From Salinivirgaceae bacterium (GTDB taxonomy: Bacteria > Bacteroidota > Bacteroidia > Bacteroidales > SZUA-534), in the NCBI GenBank assembly GCA_017557605.1, contig JAFYYJ010000086.1, forward strand, positions 1 through 38,995: a stretch of 38,995 nucleotides of DNA, read 5' to 3'. The notes below the pieces were generated by a model that did not search any database, had not been told where the DNA came from, and saw only the letters and a list, made by a program, of their open reading frames with translations. This document shows positions 32,642-38,995 of the stretch, piece by piece. A program made the position numbers and the translations under genes. Each line of letters begins with the position of its first letter. The first letter of the stretch is position 1.

Positions 32642-33076
32642 TTACTTTTTTTCAGAGTCTTTTCCTTCGCCTTTTTTCTCCTCGTCAGCGTCAAGCAACG
32701 AAAGCATATCGCAGCGCTGCAGTTGGTTGTACCATGCAAGCACCTTTTTTATATGCGACACATAGACGCGGTCGCGGTCATAGTCAGGCATGATGTCGGA
32801 AAAGAACTTTTTAAGGGTCTCGTTGTCGGCTGTTTTCGGGTCGATTGACTGCTTGCCCGACTCCTTTTTGCGGATGCTCTTGAACACTTCGACCAGAGGA
32901 ACTTCCTCGCCGTCGCTCTTGAAAATAGCTATGTCGTGCAGCGAGCTGACCTTAGCCGACGAGTAAGCCGGCATACGTTTTTTACTCTCGATATCTTCAA
33001 CAATGATTCCGTTTTTTGTGCTCGAAATCAGTTTAAAAAGGCCCGTGTAGCCTGATATTGATAGAATTTCTTTCAT
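32642..33076 (-). CDS. DUF5606 family protein
   Basis: 144 residues. N-terminal module MKEILSISGYTGLFKLIS...GIIVEDIESKKRMPAY is characteristic of the Bacteroidetes DUF5606 family, followed by a helical part (IMPDYDRDRVYVSHIKKVLAW) and a charged Glu/Lys tail. Cytoplasmic; function unknown. A TATATTTG -7 box lies 24 nt upstream (complement of 33101-33108). Confidence 0.85.
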   Translation of the reverse strand: MKEILSISGYTGLFKLISSTKNGIIVEDIESKKRMPAYSSAKVSSLHDIAIFKSDGEEVPLVEVFKSIRKKESGKQSIDPKTADNETLKKFFSDIMPDYDRDRVYVSHIKKVLAWYNQLQRCDMLSLLDADEEKKGEGKDSEKK

Positions 33077-33100
33077 TGTATTCTGTTTTTAATTACGCCG

Positions 33101-33108
33101 CAAATATA
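33101..33108 (-). promoter_or_regulatory. candidate -7 box of the DUF5606 gene
   Basis: TATATTTG on the minus strand, exact TAnnTTTG; no clear -33 element. Confidence 0.45.
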
Positions 33109-33179
33109 ATGTTTATCCGTTCACTTTTGGGCATAAAAAAAGGAGTTCATCTTTCGATTCTCCCGTCAGTCGGCAGAGT

Positions 33180-33198
33180 GCGAACCCCATTGGTTCGC
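33180..33198. other. hairpin downstream of the 220-residue gene
   Basis: GCGAACC-CCATT-GGTTCGC, a perfect 7-bp stem, 35 nt after the stop of the upstream gene on the minus strand. No adjacent T-run on that strand, so perhaps an RNA-stabilising hairpin or a rho-type end. Confidence 0.4.
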
Positions 33199-33232
33199 CT
33201 CTATTTCATTTTTTCAGGATTTGTGCTACGGC

Positions 33233-33895
33233 CTATTCTTTGATATATCCAAAGTGATAGTCGTCGCCGTCGATGTCAACCAGGACTGTGTACTCGCCTG
33301 CATCTACCTTGCTGAACTCAAAGTTCTTGTGCACCTCGTTTTCCTCAACCGAAGAATAGAGCACCTCACCTTTCGAGTCAAGAACCTTAACAAACACCTT
33401 CTTACCTTGTTCGTTAGGCAACTCGATGATTGCGTGTGTGCCATTCGCCTTGAAAATAGGGTCGATTGTGACACGTCCGCTGTAGCGCAACTCGCCTTCT
33501 TTGATTGTGAACGCGCGCTCCATGCGTTTTCCGTTCTTTTTGGCCACTACCTTATAGGCGCCGTCTTCAAGGTTGATGAAGTCGAACACGCGGGCTGTCT
33601 TGCCAATTGCGCGGACATACTCATTGTAAAGAACCTCTTTGCCGTCTTTTGTCTCAATGCTGAGCGAGTAGTTGCCGACCTCATGCGAAGTGTAAACCAC
33701 TGCCGCACGTGTGCAAGTCAGGTAACGGAACGACAGGCTGTCCTCTATCTTCAGTCCTTTCACATTGTCGCTGTCCTTGCTTTTTGCCGACAAGAACAAT
33801 GGCAGTAAAATGAATGCCGCTGTAAGCAGGCTGACCAAAACTGCGAAGATGTCTGACTTCATCAGACGGTCTTCATTAATGTTTAAAAGTTTCAT
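33233..33895 (-). CDS. membrane-anchored hypothetical protein with beta domains
   Basis: 220 residues. One N-terminal membrane span or uncleaved signal (about 15-37, FAVLVSLLTAAFILLPLFL) after a short NINEDRLMKSD cytoplasmic stretch, then an exported part of repeated beta strands (GNYSLSIETKDGKEV, LEDGAYKVVAKKNGKR, DAGEYTVLVDIDG) resembling two Ig-like sandwiches. Function unknown. A TACTTTTG -7 box lies 42 nt upstream (complement of 33938-33945). The adjacent upstream DNA is the ATGCAAA array. Confidence 0.75.
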   Translation of the reverse strand: MKLLNINEDRLMKSDIFAVLVSLLTAAFILLPLFLSAKSKDSDNVKGLKIEDSLSFRYLTCTRAAVVYTSHEVGNYSLSIETKDGKEVLYNEYVRAIGKTARVFDFINLEDGAYKVVAKKNGKRMERAFTIKEGELRYSGRVTIDPIFKANGTHAIIELPNEQGKKVFVKVLDSKGEVLYSSVEENEVHKNFEFSKVDAGEYTVLVDIDGDDYHFGYIKE

Positions 33896-33937
33896 CTTTT
33901 AGTCTTTTAAATGTTCTTTTTGTTCTTTTTTCCACGA

Positions 33938-33945
33938 CAAAAGTA
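33938..33945 (-). promoter_or_regulatory. candidate -7 box of the 220-residue gene
   Basis: TACTTTTG on the minus strand, exact TAnnTTTG. It sits 36 nt from the nearest ATGCAA dyad, so the dyads lie directly upstream of this promoter. Confidence 0.45.
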
Positions 33946-33981
33946 TGTTGTACTTTTTTCTGATTGTACCGACAATTTTTA

Positions 33982-34259
33982 ATGCAACGTTTGCATAAAA
34001 TCTGATTTGTTGCAAAGTATGCAAAAATCAATATTGATTTACAACTATTTACAGCTATGCAAACGATATGCATAAATTCCGCCATTTTTCTTCAAAAAAG
34101 GCTCAAATTAAGTTATAGTGCGGAGTTTAGGGTGCTATTTAAAACGTTTGCATTGCCATGCAAAATTGCACAAAACGCGGATTTTTGACATTTTTCAATG
34201 CAAAAAAGCGAACATTATTGCATAAAACAATGCTGTTTATGCAAATTTGCATTGAAAAA
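33982..34259. repeat. array of ATGCAAA half-sites and dyads
   Basis: About eleven ATGCAA/TTGCAT-type motifs lie in 278 bp between serB and the 220-residue gene. Dyads: ATGCAA-CGT-TTGCAT (33982-33996, perfect 6-bp arms, 3-nt spacer), TTTGCAT-TGCC-ATGCAAA (34147-34164, perfect 7-bp arms) and ATGCAAATTTGCAT (34239-34252, perfect 14-bp palindrome). A larger pair of perfect 14-bp arms, TTTTTCAATGCAAA (34191-34204) and its complement (34246-34259), encloses 41 nt. Single half-sites occur at 34010, 34019, 34057, 34198 and 34218. No gene is seen inside. Confidence 0.85.
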
Positions 34260-34270
34260 CCGGCCGTTTG

Positions 34271-35491
34271 CTACTGATTTATATCCCTGTCGCGGAAGCC
34301 GAGAAAATACAATATTGAGTCGAGGCCGCCGGCTGAAATTGCATGCTGCGCCGACTCTTTCACCTTGGGTTTTGCATGGAAGGCGATACCCAGGCCGGCA
34401 AGCTGCAACATAGGAAGGTCGTTGGCTCCGTCGCCAACGGCTATAACCTGCTCAAGATGAATATCTTCTTTGAAAGCCAGTAACTTAAGCAGTTCGGCTT
34501 TGCGCGCTCCGTCGACAATGTCACCAACATTGCGTCCGGTAAGTTTGCCGTTTTCTATCTCAAGCTCATTAGCAAAAACATAGTCGATGTCGAGTTTGCT
34601 TTTCAGATAGTTGCCGAAATAGCTGAAACCACCGGAAAGAATAGCCGTGCGGTAGCCGTAGCGTTTCAGCGTTTTGAACAGACGTGCCGCACCTTCGGTA
34701 ATTGGCAGATTTTCAGCAATTTCTTTCATGACACCCTCATCAAGACCCTTGAGCAGCGAAATACGTTTCAAAAAACTCTGGCGGAAATCAATCTCTCCAC
34801 GCATGGCCGATGCCGTAATGGCGCTCACTTGCTCGCCAACACCAGCACGACGAGCTAATTCGTCAATCACTTCGGTTTGGATGAGCGTCGAGTCCATGTC
34901 GAAACAAATCAAGCGGCGGTTGCGGCGGAACACATTGTCCTCCTGAATAGCAATGTCGAGGTCACACTCGCCCGAAATGAGCATGAAATCGGATTTCATC
35001 TTCTGCAAGTCGTGCGGATTGCCACGCACCGAGAACTCCACCACCGCCTGCGCCTGTGTGTTGGGTTCCTCAACCGGCACACGACCCGACAAACGGCTGA
35101 TATTGTCGATGTTAAGCCCCTGTTCGGCTATCACGGCAGTAACTTTGGCCACATGCGCCGCGCTCAGTTTATGCGATATGAGCGTCACAATGTAGCGCGC
35201 CTTTCCCTGATGCGCCACCCACTCGGAATATTGGTCAACCGGAATAGGCTTGAACCGCACCTGAACACCAAGCTCGTAGGCCTTGAACAAGATGTCTTTC
35301 AGAATTGGCGACGAGCCGGCCTCCTCAGGCACCTCGAACAGGATTCCAAGATTCAAATCATCGTGGATGACAGACTGTCCTATATCGAGAATATTGACAT
35401 CGTATTGCATCAAAATGTTTGTCAATGAGGCGGTTTGCCCGGGTTTATCGGGACCGTTGACGTTCAGAAGGATAATCTCTTTCGATTTCAT
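34271..35491 (-). CDS. serB: phosphoserine phosphatase with ACT domains
   Basis: 406 residues from ATG 35491 (MKSKEIILLNVNGPD). Last step of serine biosynthesis. N-terminal half holds two ACT-like domains (about 5-80 and 85-165; GPDKPGQTASL and ARYIVTLISHKLSAAHVAKV). The HAD catalytic half begins with FDMDSTLI (nucleophile Asp198, Asp200), then LSGGFSYFG (motif II) and AVGDGANDLPML (motif IV). The ACT domains suggest amino-acid feedback control. 10 nt after the DUF5715 gene, so one operon. Confidence 0.94.
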   Translation of the reverse strand: MKSKEIILLNVNGPDKPGQTASLTNILMQYDVNILDIGQSVIHDDLNLGILFEVPEEAGSSPILKDILFKAYELGVQVRFKPIPVDQYSEWVAHQGKARYIVTLISHKLSAAHVAKVTAVIAEQGLNIDNISRLSGRVPVEEPNTQAQAVVEFSVRGNPHDLQKMKSDFMLISGECDLDIAIQEDNVFRRNRRLICFDMDSTLIQTEVIDELARRAGVGEQVSAITASAMRGEIDFRQSFLKRISLLKGLDEGVMKEIAENLPITEGAARLFKTLKRYGYRTAILSGGFSYFGNYLKSKLDIDYVFANELEIENGKLTGRNVGDIVDGARKAELLKLLAFKEDIHLEQVIAVGDGANDLPMLQLAGLGIAFHAKPKVKESAQHAISAGGLDSILYFLGFRDRDINQ

Positions 35492-35501
35492 AATCAATAT
35501 T

Positions 35502-36221
35502 TTATCGGACAGTTACGTGAATGCATTTTGTCTGCGACTCGAGCAGAACGTAGCACCGGCCTTCGTCCTGCATCTCGAGCAGAGTGCGGAGCAGCAGGTT
35601 GCGCAAGCGGTACGAGTATATAGGCTCCGTCTCACCTTTCGGATAGAAGCAGGTCTGCGCTATATCAAAAGTTGTGGCAAAATAGTGCGACGACTTGTTC
35701 TGCGTGGCATTGACATTGTTTTTGCGTAAGTCGTGCTGGTCGGCCTCAGTCCGCAGAATAGACGACAATTGGAATCTATATTCCTTAACATCAATCTCTT
35801 TCAGCGATTTGAAAAAGCGGCGACCAAGCTCGTCGAGGAAGTCGCTGGCTTCTTTTTTCAGAAACGGCATCGAATTGGTGAGCATAGGAATCTCGTAATA
35901 TTTGCAGTCGTGCAGCTCACGCAGATTATATTTCACAATATAGCCATATTTGTCGTTGAGAAGCTCCTGATGACTTTTGAACGGACGGTCGAGGCCTTTT
36001 AGCCGTGCCGATTCAAGGTGATACTCGTTGCTGTAGCGGCGCAGCGCACGCAGCTCAAGCACCGACAGTTCGGGCACCTGCACCTCGTCAATCGTCTTGC
36101 GCTTGTGGAAAGCCGACGGCAATTCGCACACAGCCACAACTATCAGCAGAGGTACGGCTATCAGCGGTAACACTCTCCTCCACACTATGCGGCGCTTGCC
36201 TTTTTTCTTTGTTCCAGACAT
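35502..36221 (-). CDS. DUF5715 family protein, possible LAS-type peptidase
   Basis: 239 residues from ATG 36221. Basic N-terminus and one membrane span (about 15-34, VLPLIAVPLLIVVAVCEL), then an exported domain. The segment SSHYFATTFDIA has the SxHxxxxxxD form of the zinc His and Asp in M15/LAS peptidoglycan peptidases, and the final residues KCIHVTV could provide a third ligand. The protein fits Bacteroidetes DUF5715. Peptidase activity is an inference. Promoter elements lie just upstream and serB follows after 10 nt. Confidence 0.78.
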   Translation of the reverse strand: MSGTKKKGKRRIVWRRVLPLIAVPLLIVVAVCELPSAFHKRKTIDEVQVPELSVLELRALRRYSNEYHLESARLKGLDRPFKSHQELLNDKYGYIVKYNLRELHDCKYYEIPMLTNSMPFLKKEASDFLDELGRRFFKSLKEIDVKEYRFQLSSILRTEADQHDLRKNNVNATQNKSSHYFATTFDIAQTCFYPKGETEPIYSYRLRNLLLRTLLEMQDEGRCYVLLESQTKCIHVTVR

Positions 36222-36247
36222 CAAGTTTCTGCTGTTTTACGAAAAAG

Positions 36248-36280
36248 CAAATATAATAAGGTGCGAATGAAAAATTCCAA
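36248..36280 (-). promoter_or_regulatory. promoter of the DUF5715-serB unit
   Basis: TTG (36278-36280), 22 nt, TATATTTG (36248-36255) on the minus strand. The -7 box is 26 nt before the ATG. Confidence 0.5.
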
Positions 36281-36338
36281 GTTCGTTTTTTTTCTTCGAT
36301 TTTCGGACTGAAAGATTATTTCGGGCGCGCAATTGCTG

Positions 36339-37148
36339 TCAGTCAGCGCTTTGCGGACTGATGCTACTTTTGTAGCTGCGGTAGCGGTACATCACAATGG
36401 CCGATGTGTAGGTTATGAAGAGCTGTATAACCACCGACAGCACTCCAAAAACGTCAATCATCAGCATTAGGTGCAGCTTGCTGAACCGTATGCCGAACAC
36501 ATCGTACAGATAATTCAGAATGTTGACAGAATCCTGCCATATCAGCCAGACGAAGATAAGCTCAGACAACAACAGAATTGTTGCCGCCATTATGGTTACG
36601 GCCCACAGATTGCGGCGCAAACGCGCACGGCTCATAACCGAATCGACATAACGGAGCGAGAAATAGTTGCCGGCCAATATGCCCAGCAGAAAATTAGACA
36701 CTGGTACCCCTTGCATCAAACCTAACATTATGAGCGACAAGAATATATAGACGAGTATAAGCACTCGTTTGCGCACTGTGTAAAACGGATTCGGGACTAT
36801 CAGCACCCAGACAATCAATACGCCCAAAGCGCCACCGCAACAACCTATCGCCATGGCTGCAAGTCTACCGACAAAGAATGATGCTAACTCGCTAAAAATG
36901 AAAAACATGACAACTGGGATAGGCATCTTATAGAATACCAAACTGAAAAGATTTTTGTAATAGCAGACCACGTCGATTATGATTCCAATGACAGCTCCCA
37001 ATATGGCTGAATAAAGCGGATTGCCCGTCTCTGCCACCAAAAGCGAGTAGTACCAGCCTGTGAACGCGCCAGCAACCGGCATCACCAGAGCCAGAAGCGT
37101 TATCTGTATCCACAGTTTCAACCCTATTTTCTTTTCTTGTGTCAGCAT
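36339..37148 (-). CDS. multi-pass membrane protein, unknown
   Basis: 269 residues from ATG 37148 (MLTQEKKIGLKLW). About eight hydrophobic spans, for example GAVIGIIIDVVCYY, VVMFFIFSELASFF, LILVYIFLSLIMLGL and VFGVLSVVIQLFITY. No soluble domain and no family recognised. Gene is divergent from the TSUP gene with 78 nt between starts. No terminator seen before the DUF5715 gene. Confidence 0.75.
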   Translation of the reverse strand: MLTQEKKIGLKLWIQITLLALVMPVAGAFTGWYYSLLVAETGNPLYSAILGAVIGIIIDVVCYYKNLFSLVFYKMPIPVVMFFIFSELASFFVGRLAAMAIGCCGGALGVLIVWVLIVPNPFYTVRKRVLILVYIFLSLIMLGLMQGVPVSNFLLGILAGNYFSLRYVDSVMSRARLRRNLWAVTIMAATILLLSELIFVWLIWQDSVNILNYLYDVFGIRFSKLHLMLMIDVFGVLSVVIQLFITYTSAIVMYRYRSYKSSISPQSAD

Positions 37149-37201
37149 TCTGCGAAAATAGCATTCTGCACAAAACAACGTCGGGCAACCGCTCAAAAAT
37201 A

Positions 37202-37209
37202 TATCTTTG
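37202..37209 (+). promoter_or_regulatory. -7 box of the TSUP gene
   Basis: TATCTTTG, an exact TAnnTTTG, ending 17 nt before ATG 37227. No clear -33 TTG. Confidence 0.5.
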
Positions 37210-37226
37210 GCGAAAAAATAATTGTC

Positions 37227-37598
37227 ATGTCAATAGGTATGTTCGTAGCGCTGATAGCTATCGGAGTAATAGCCGGCGCAATATCAGGTATTTTGGGAAT
37301 TGGCGGCGGAATAATAATGGTTCCGGCCATGGTTTATCTTCTGGGTTTCACTCAGCAACAGTCGGTGGCCACAAGCCTTGCCATAATGCTGCCGCCGGTG
37401 AGCATCTTCGCCGTAATCAACTACTACAAGGCTGGTTTTGTCGATGTCAAGGCCGCACTTATTATAATGTGCGCGTTTATGATTGGCAGCTACATCTCGT
37501 CGAAAATAGCCATTGGCTTGCCAGAGCACTTCGTGAAAAAATGCTTTGCGGTTTTACTTTTCGCTGTCGGCATCAAGATGATGTTTTTCGATAAATGA
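37227..37598 (+). CDS. half-size TSUP (TauE/SafE-like) transporter
   Basis: 123 residues from ATG 37227 (MSIGMFVALIAIGV); the open frame upstream lies before the -7 box. Four spans with the TauE/SafE repeat pattern GAISGILGIGGGIIMVPAM and QQQSVATSLAIML. Full-length TSUP anion exporters have two such repeats in about 250 residues; this has one, so it should act as a dimer or with another half. Substrate (sulfite, sulfonates or other anions) unknown. Not obviously truncated, since it ends after a natural fourth span. Confidence 0.82.
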   Translation: MSIGMFVALIAIGVIAGAISGILGIGGGIIMVPAMVYLLGFTQQQSVATSLAIMLPPVSIFAVINYYKAGFVDVKAALIIMCAFMIGSYISSKIAIGLPEHFVKKCFAVLLFAVGIKMMFFDK

Positions 37599-37642
37599 CT
37601 TAACATCCATTTGACTAAAACTGTTACCGAACCAACAGCCCG

Positions 37643-37657
37643 TATTGCATAGCAATA
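37643..37657. other. small inverted repeat upstream of ileS
   Basis: TATTGC-ATA-GCAATA, perfect 6-bp arms with a 3-nt spacer, 28 nt upstream of the ileS -7 box. Possible operator; it resembles but differs from the ATGCAAA dyads. Confidence 0.35.
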
Positions 37658-37685
37658 TGCTAAAACCGTGGTTTGAAAAATGGTT

Positions 37686-37693
37686 TATATTTG
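37686..37693 (+). promoter_or_regulatory. -7 box of ileS
   Basis: TATATTTG, exact TAnnTTTG, 36 nt before ATG 37730. A TTTG only 10 nt upstream is too close for a -33 element. Confidence 0.45.
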
Positions 37694-37729
37694 CGTGCTT
37701 TTTTCGAAAATCAATGTAAAACAAAAAAT

Positions 37730-38995
37730 ATGAGCGGTAAATTTCCTGAACACAAGCAATTGGACTTGTCACAAATCAATAAGGACATCCTTGCCGAATG
37801 GAACAGCGAGAACACATTCCAAAAAAGTATCGACACACGTGCCGGACATCCTAAATTCATCTTCTTCGAAGGGCCGCCGTCGGCCAATGGAATGCCTGGT
37901 ATTCACCACGTTATGGCACGCAGCATCAAGGATATAATCTGCCGCTACAAGACTTTGCAGGGTTTCCTGGTCGACCGTAAGGCTGGTTGGGACACTCACG
38001 GACTGCCTGTTGAGTTGGGCGTCGAGAAGCAGTTGGGCATCACCAAGGAGGATATCGGCAAGAAAATCAGCGTTGACGACTACAACCGCGCCTGCCGTTC
38101 GGAGGTTATGAAATACACCGCCCAATGGCGCGACCTGACCGCCAAAATGGGCTATTGGGTGAATATGGACGACCCCTACATCACCTACGACAACCGCTAC
38201 ATCGAGACTCTTTGGTATTTGCTTAAAACCATCTATAACAAAGGGTTGCTCTATAAGGGATACACCATTCAGCCGTACTCGCCCGCTGCGGGAACAGGCC
38301 TTTCGACTCACGAGTTGAACCAACCTGGTTGCTATCGCGACGTGAAGGACACCACCTGCACCGCACAGTTCAAGGTTACTGACGCTGAAAACAAACTTGT
38401 AAAGGATATTCTGGCGAAAGCCGACGCCGACCACAAGCAACTCTATATTCTGGCCTGGACCACAACACCGTGGACCCTGCCATCGAACACCGCTCTCTGC
38501 GTTGGTCCGAAAATCGACTACGTGGCCGTTGAGACCAAGAACCCATACACTGAGCAGCCTTGCACGGTGGTGGTGGCAAAATCGCGTTTCAGCGCCTACT
38601 TCAACGACAAGAACCCTGGCAACATCATCGCCGAAATGAAGGGCACCGACCTTGTTGGCATCCACTACGAGCAGTTGTTCCCGTGGGTTGACCCGTGCGA
38701 ACTGACTGACGACAAGCAGATTGTGAACAAGAAAGCCGACGCATTCCGCGTCATCCCTGGCGACTATGTAACCACCGAAGACGGTACGGGCATCGTCCAC
38801 ATTGCACCAACTTTCGGTGCTGACGACGCCAAAGTGGCAAAAGCCGCTGGCATTCCGTCGCTGTTTATGATTAACAAGGCTGGCGAGACTCGTCCAATGG
38901 TCGATTTGACTGGTAAATACTATTTCACCGCCGACCTTGACCCGCAGTTTGTCGCCAATTTTGTCAATAACGATATCTATAAGGAATACGAAGGC
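37730..38995 (+). CDS. ileS: isoleucyl-tRNA synthetase, N-terminal part
   Basis: The first 422 codons are present and the frame is open to the window end; Bacteroidetes IleS has about 1100-1150 residues, so the rest lies beyond. Class I synthetase: PPSANGMPGIHHVMAR contains the HIGH-type motif, followed by KAGWDTHGLPVELGVEK. The CP1 editing domain begins before the end (LAWTTTPWTLPSNTALCVGP). WDTHGLP rather than WDCHGLP and the overall pattern place it in the eukaryote-like IleS2 branch, whose members are often less sensitive to mupirocin; that trait is inference. Start MSGKFPEHKQLDL fits homologues. Confidence 0.95.
   Translation, partial: MSGKFPEHKQLDLSQINKDILAEWNSENTFQKSIDTRAGHPKFIFFEGPPSANGMPGIHHVMARSIKDIICRYKTLQGFLVDRKAGWDTHGLPVELGVEKQLGITKEDIGKKISVDDYNRACRSEVMKYTAQWRDLTAKMGYWVNMDDPYITYDNRYIETLWYLLKTIYNKGLLYKGYTIQPYSPAAGTGLSTHELNQPGCYRDVKDTTCTAQFKVTDAENKLVKDILAKADADHKQLYILAWTTTPWTLPSNTALCVGPKIDYVAVETKNPYTEQPCTVVVAKSRFSAYFNDKNPGNIIAEMKGTDLVGIHYEQLFPWVDPCELTDDKQIVNKKADAFRVIPGDYVTTEDGTGIVHIAPTFGADDAKVAKAAGIPSLFMINKAGETRPMVDLTGKYYFTADLDPQFVANFVNNDIYKEYEG

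Noticed and set aside
32536..32739. Minus-strand frame overlapping the end of the DUF5606 gene, as a possible frameshifted extension
   Set aside because: The normal frame ends in a charged tail typical of the family; the alternative frame has no recognisable continuation.
33982..34259. Replication origin with iterons
   Set aside because: No DnaA-box cluster or replication initiator gene seen, and the neighbours are ordinary chromosomal genes.
34198..34413. Frames within the ATGCAAA array (also 33876-34085)
   Set aside because: Composition follows the repeats and neighbouring genes; no protein-like pattern.

Overview
The window looks like an ordinary chromosomal segment of a member of the Bacteroidetes, most likely Bacteroidales. 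The evidence is a set of families typical of that group: HU-CCDC81/SPOR protein, DUF5606, DUF5715, IPExxxVDY-like protein, stand-alone HsdR-N-like nuclease domain, exbB-exbD-exbD, a T9SS-like C-terminal tail, and GlyRS and IleS of the eukaryote-like types. Putative promoters fit the Bacteroidetes form, TTG, about 20 nt, then TAnnTTTG. Shine-Dalgarno sequences are mostly absent. No phage, transposon, integrase or CRISPR array was seen.

Layout. 1-78 is the 5' end of topA on the minus strand. 79-1069 is a gene-poor stretch of simple and tandem repeats. It is followed by two very small possible genes and a 1485-residue secreted GLUG-repeat protein (1333-5790). 5955-11250 is a plus-strand housekeeping run: glnS, dCMP deaminase, S41 protease, ahcY. 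Then come a Fur-family regulator (+), dusB (-), a CAU tRNA (-) and tRNA-Ser(GGA) (+). 13468-15776 is an exbB / small membrane protein / exbD / exbD energy-transduction operon, followed by a LEA-like lipoprotein and a two-domain universal stress protein.

From 17234 most genes lie on the minus strand: an HU-CCDC81/SPOR protein, a GT5 half-protein, YegP-like DUF1508, two secreted unknowns, glyS, and holA with an AddA/RecB-like helicase-nuclease. The plus-strand exceptions are a PHP-type phosphatase (18291-19040) and the HsdR-N-like gene (28158-28604). The lipid/RNA cluster folB, tRNA-Cys, acpP, fabF, rnc, IPExxxVDY-like, HAD follows on the minus strand. Next are DUF5606, a membrane-anchored unknown, serB with a DUF5715 gene, a multi-pass membrane protein, a half-size TSUP transporter (+), and the 5' 422 codons of ileS (+).

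How genes work together. acpP-fabF-rnc is the classical fatty-acid/RNase III linkage. The exb operon would supply proton-motive force to TonB-dependent outer-membrane transport. holA and the helicase-nuclease are consecutive replication/repair genes. The CAU tRNA ends in a terminator that lies in the leader of dusB, a tRNA-modifying enzyme.

Most noteworthy regions: (i) a 278-bp intergenic array of ATGCAAA half-sites arranged as several perfect or near-perfect dyads (33982-34259); (ii) the GLUG gene, with two recombinogenic repeat arrays and a regular cysteine pattern; (iii) the HsdR-N gene, whose promoter appears to overlap an orphan terminator and may give a leaderless mRNA; (iv) the tRNA-terminator-dusB arrangement. 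No clearly new multi-gene system was recognised. All readings are by eye from sequence; no database search was run.
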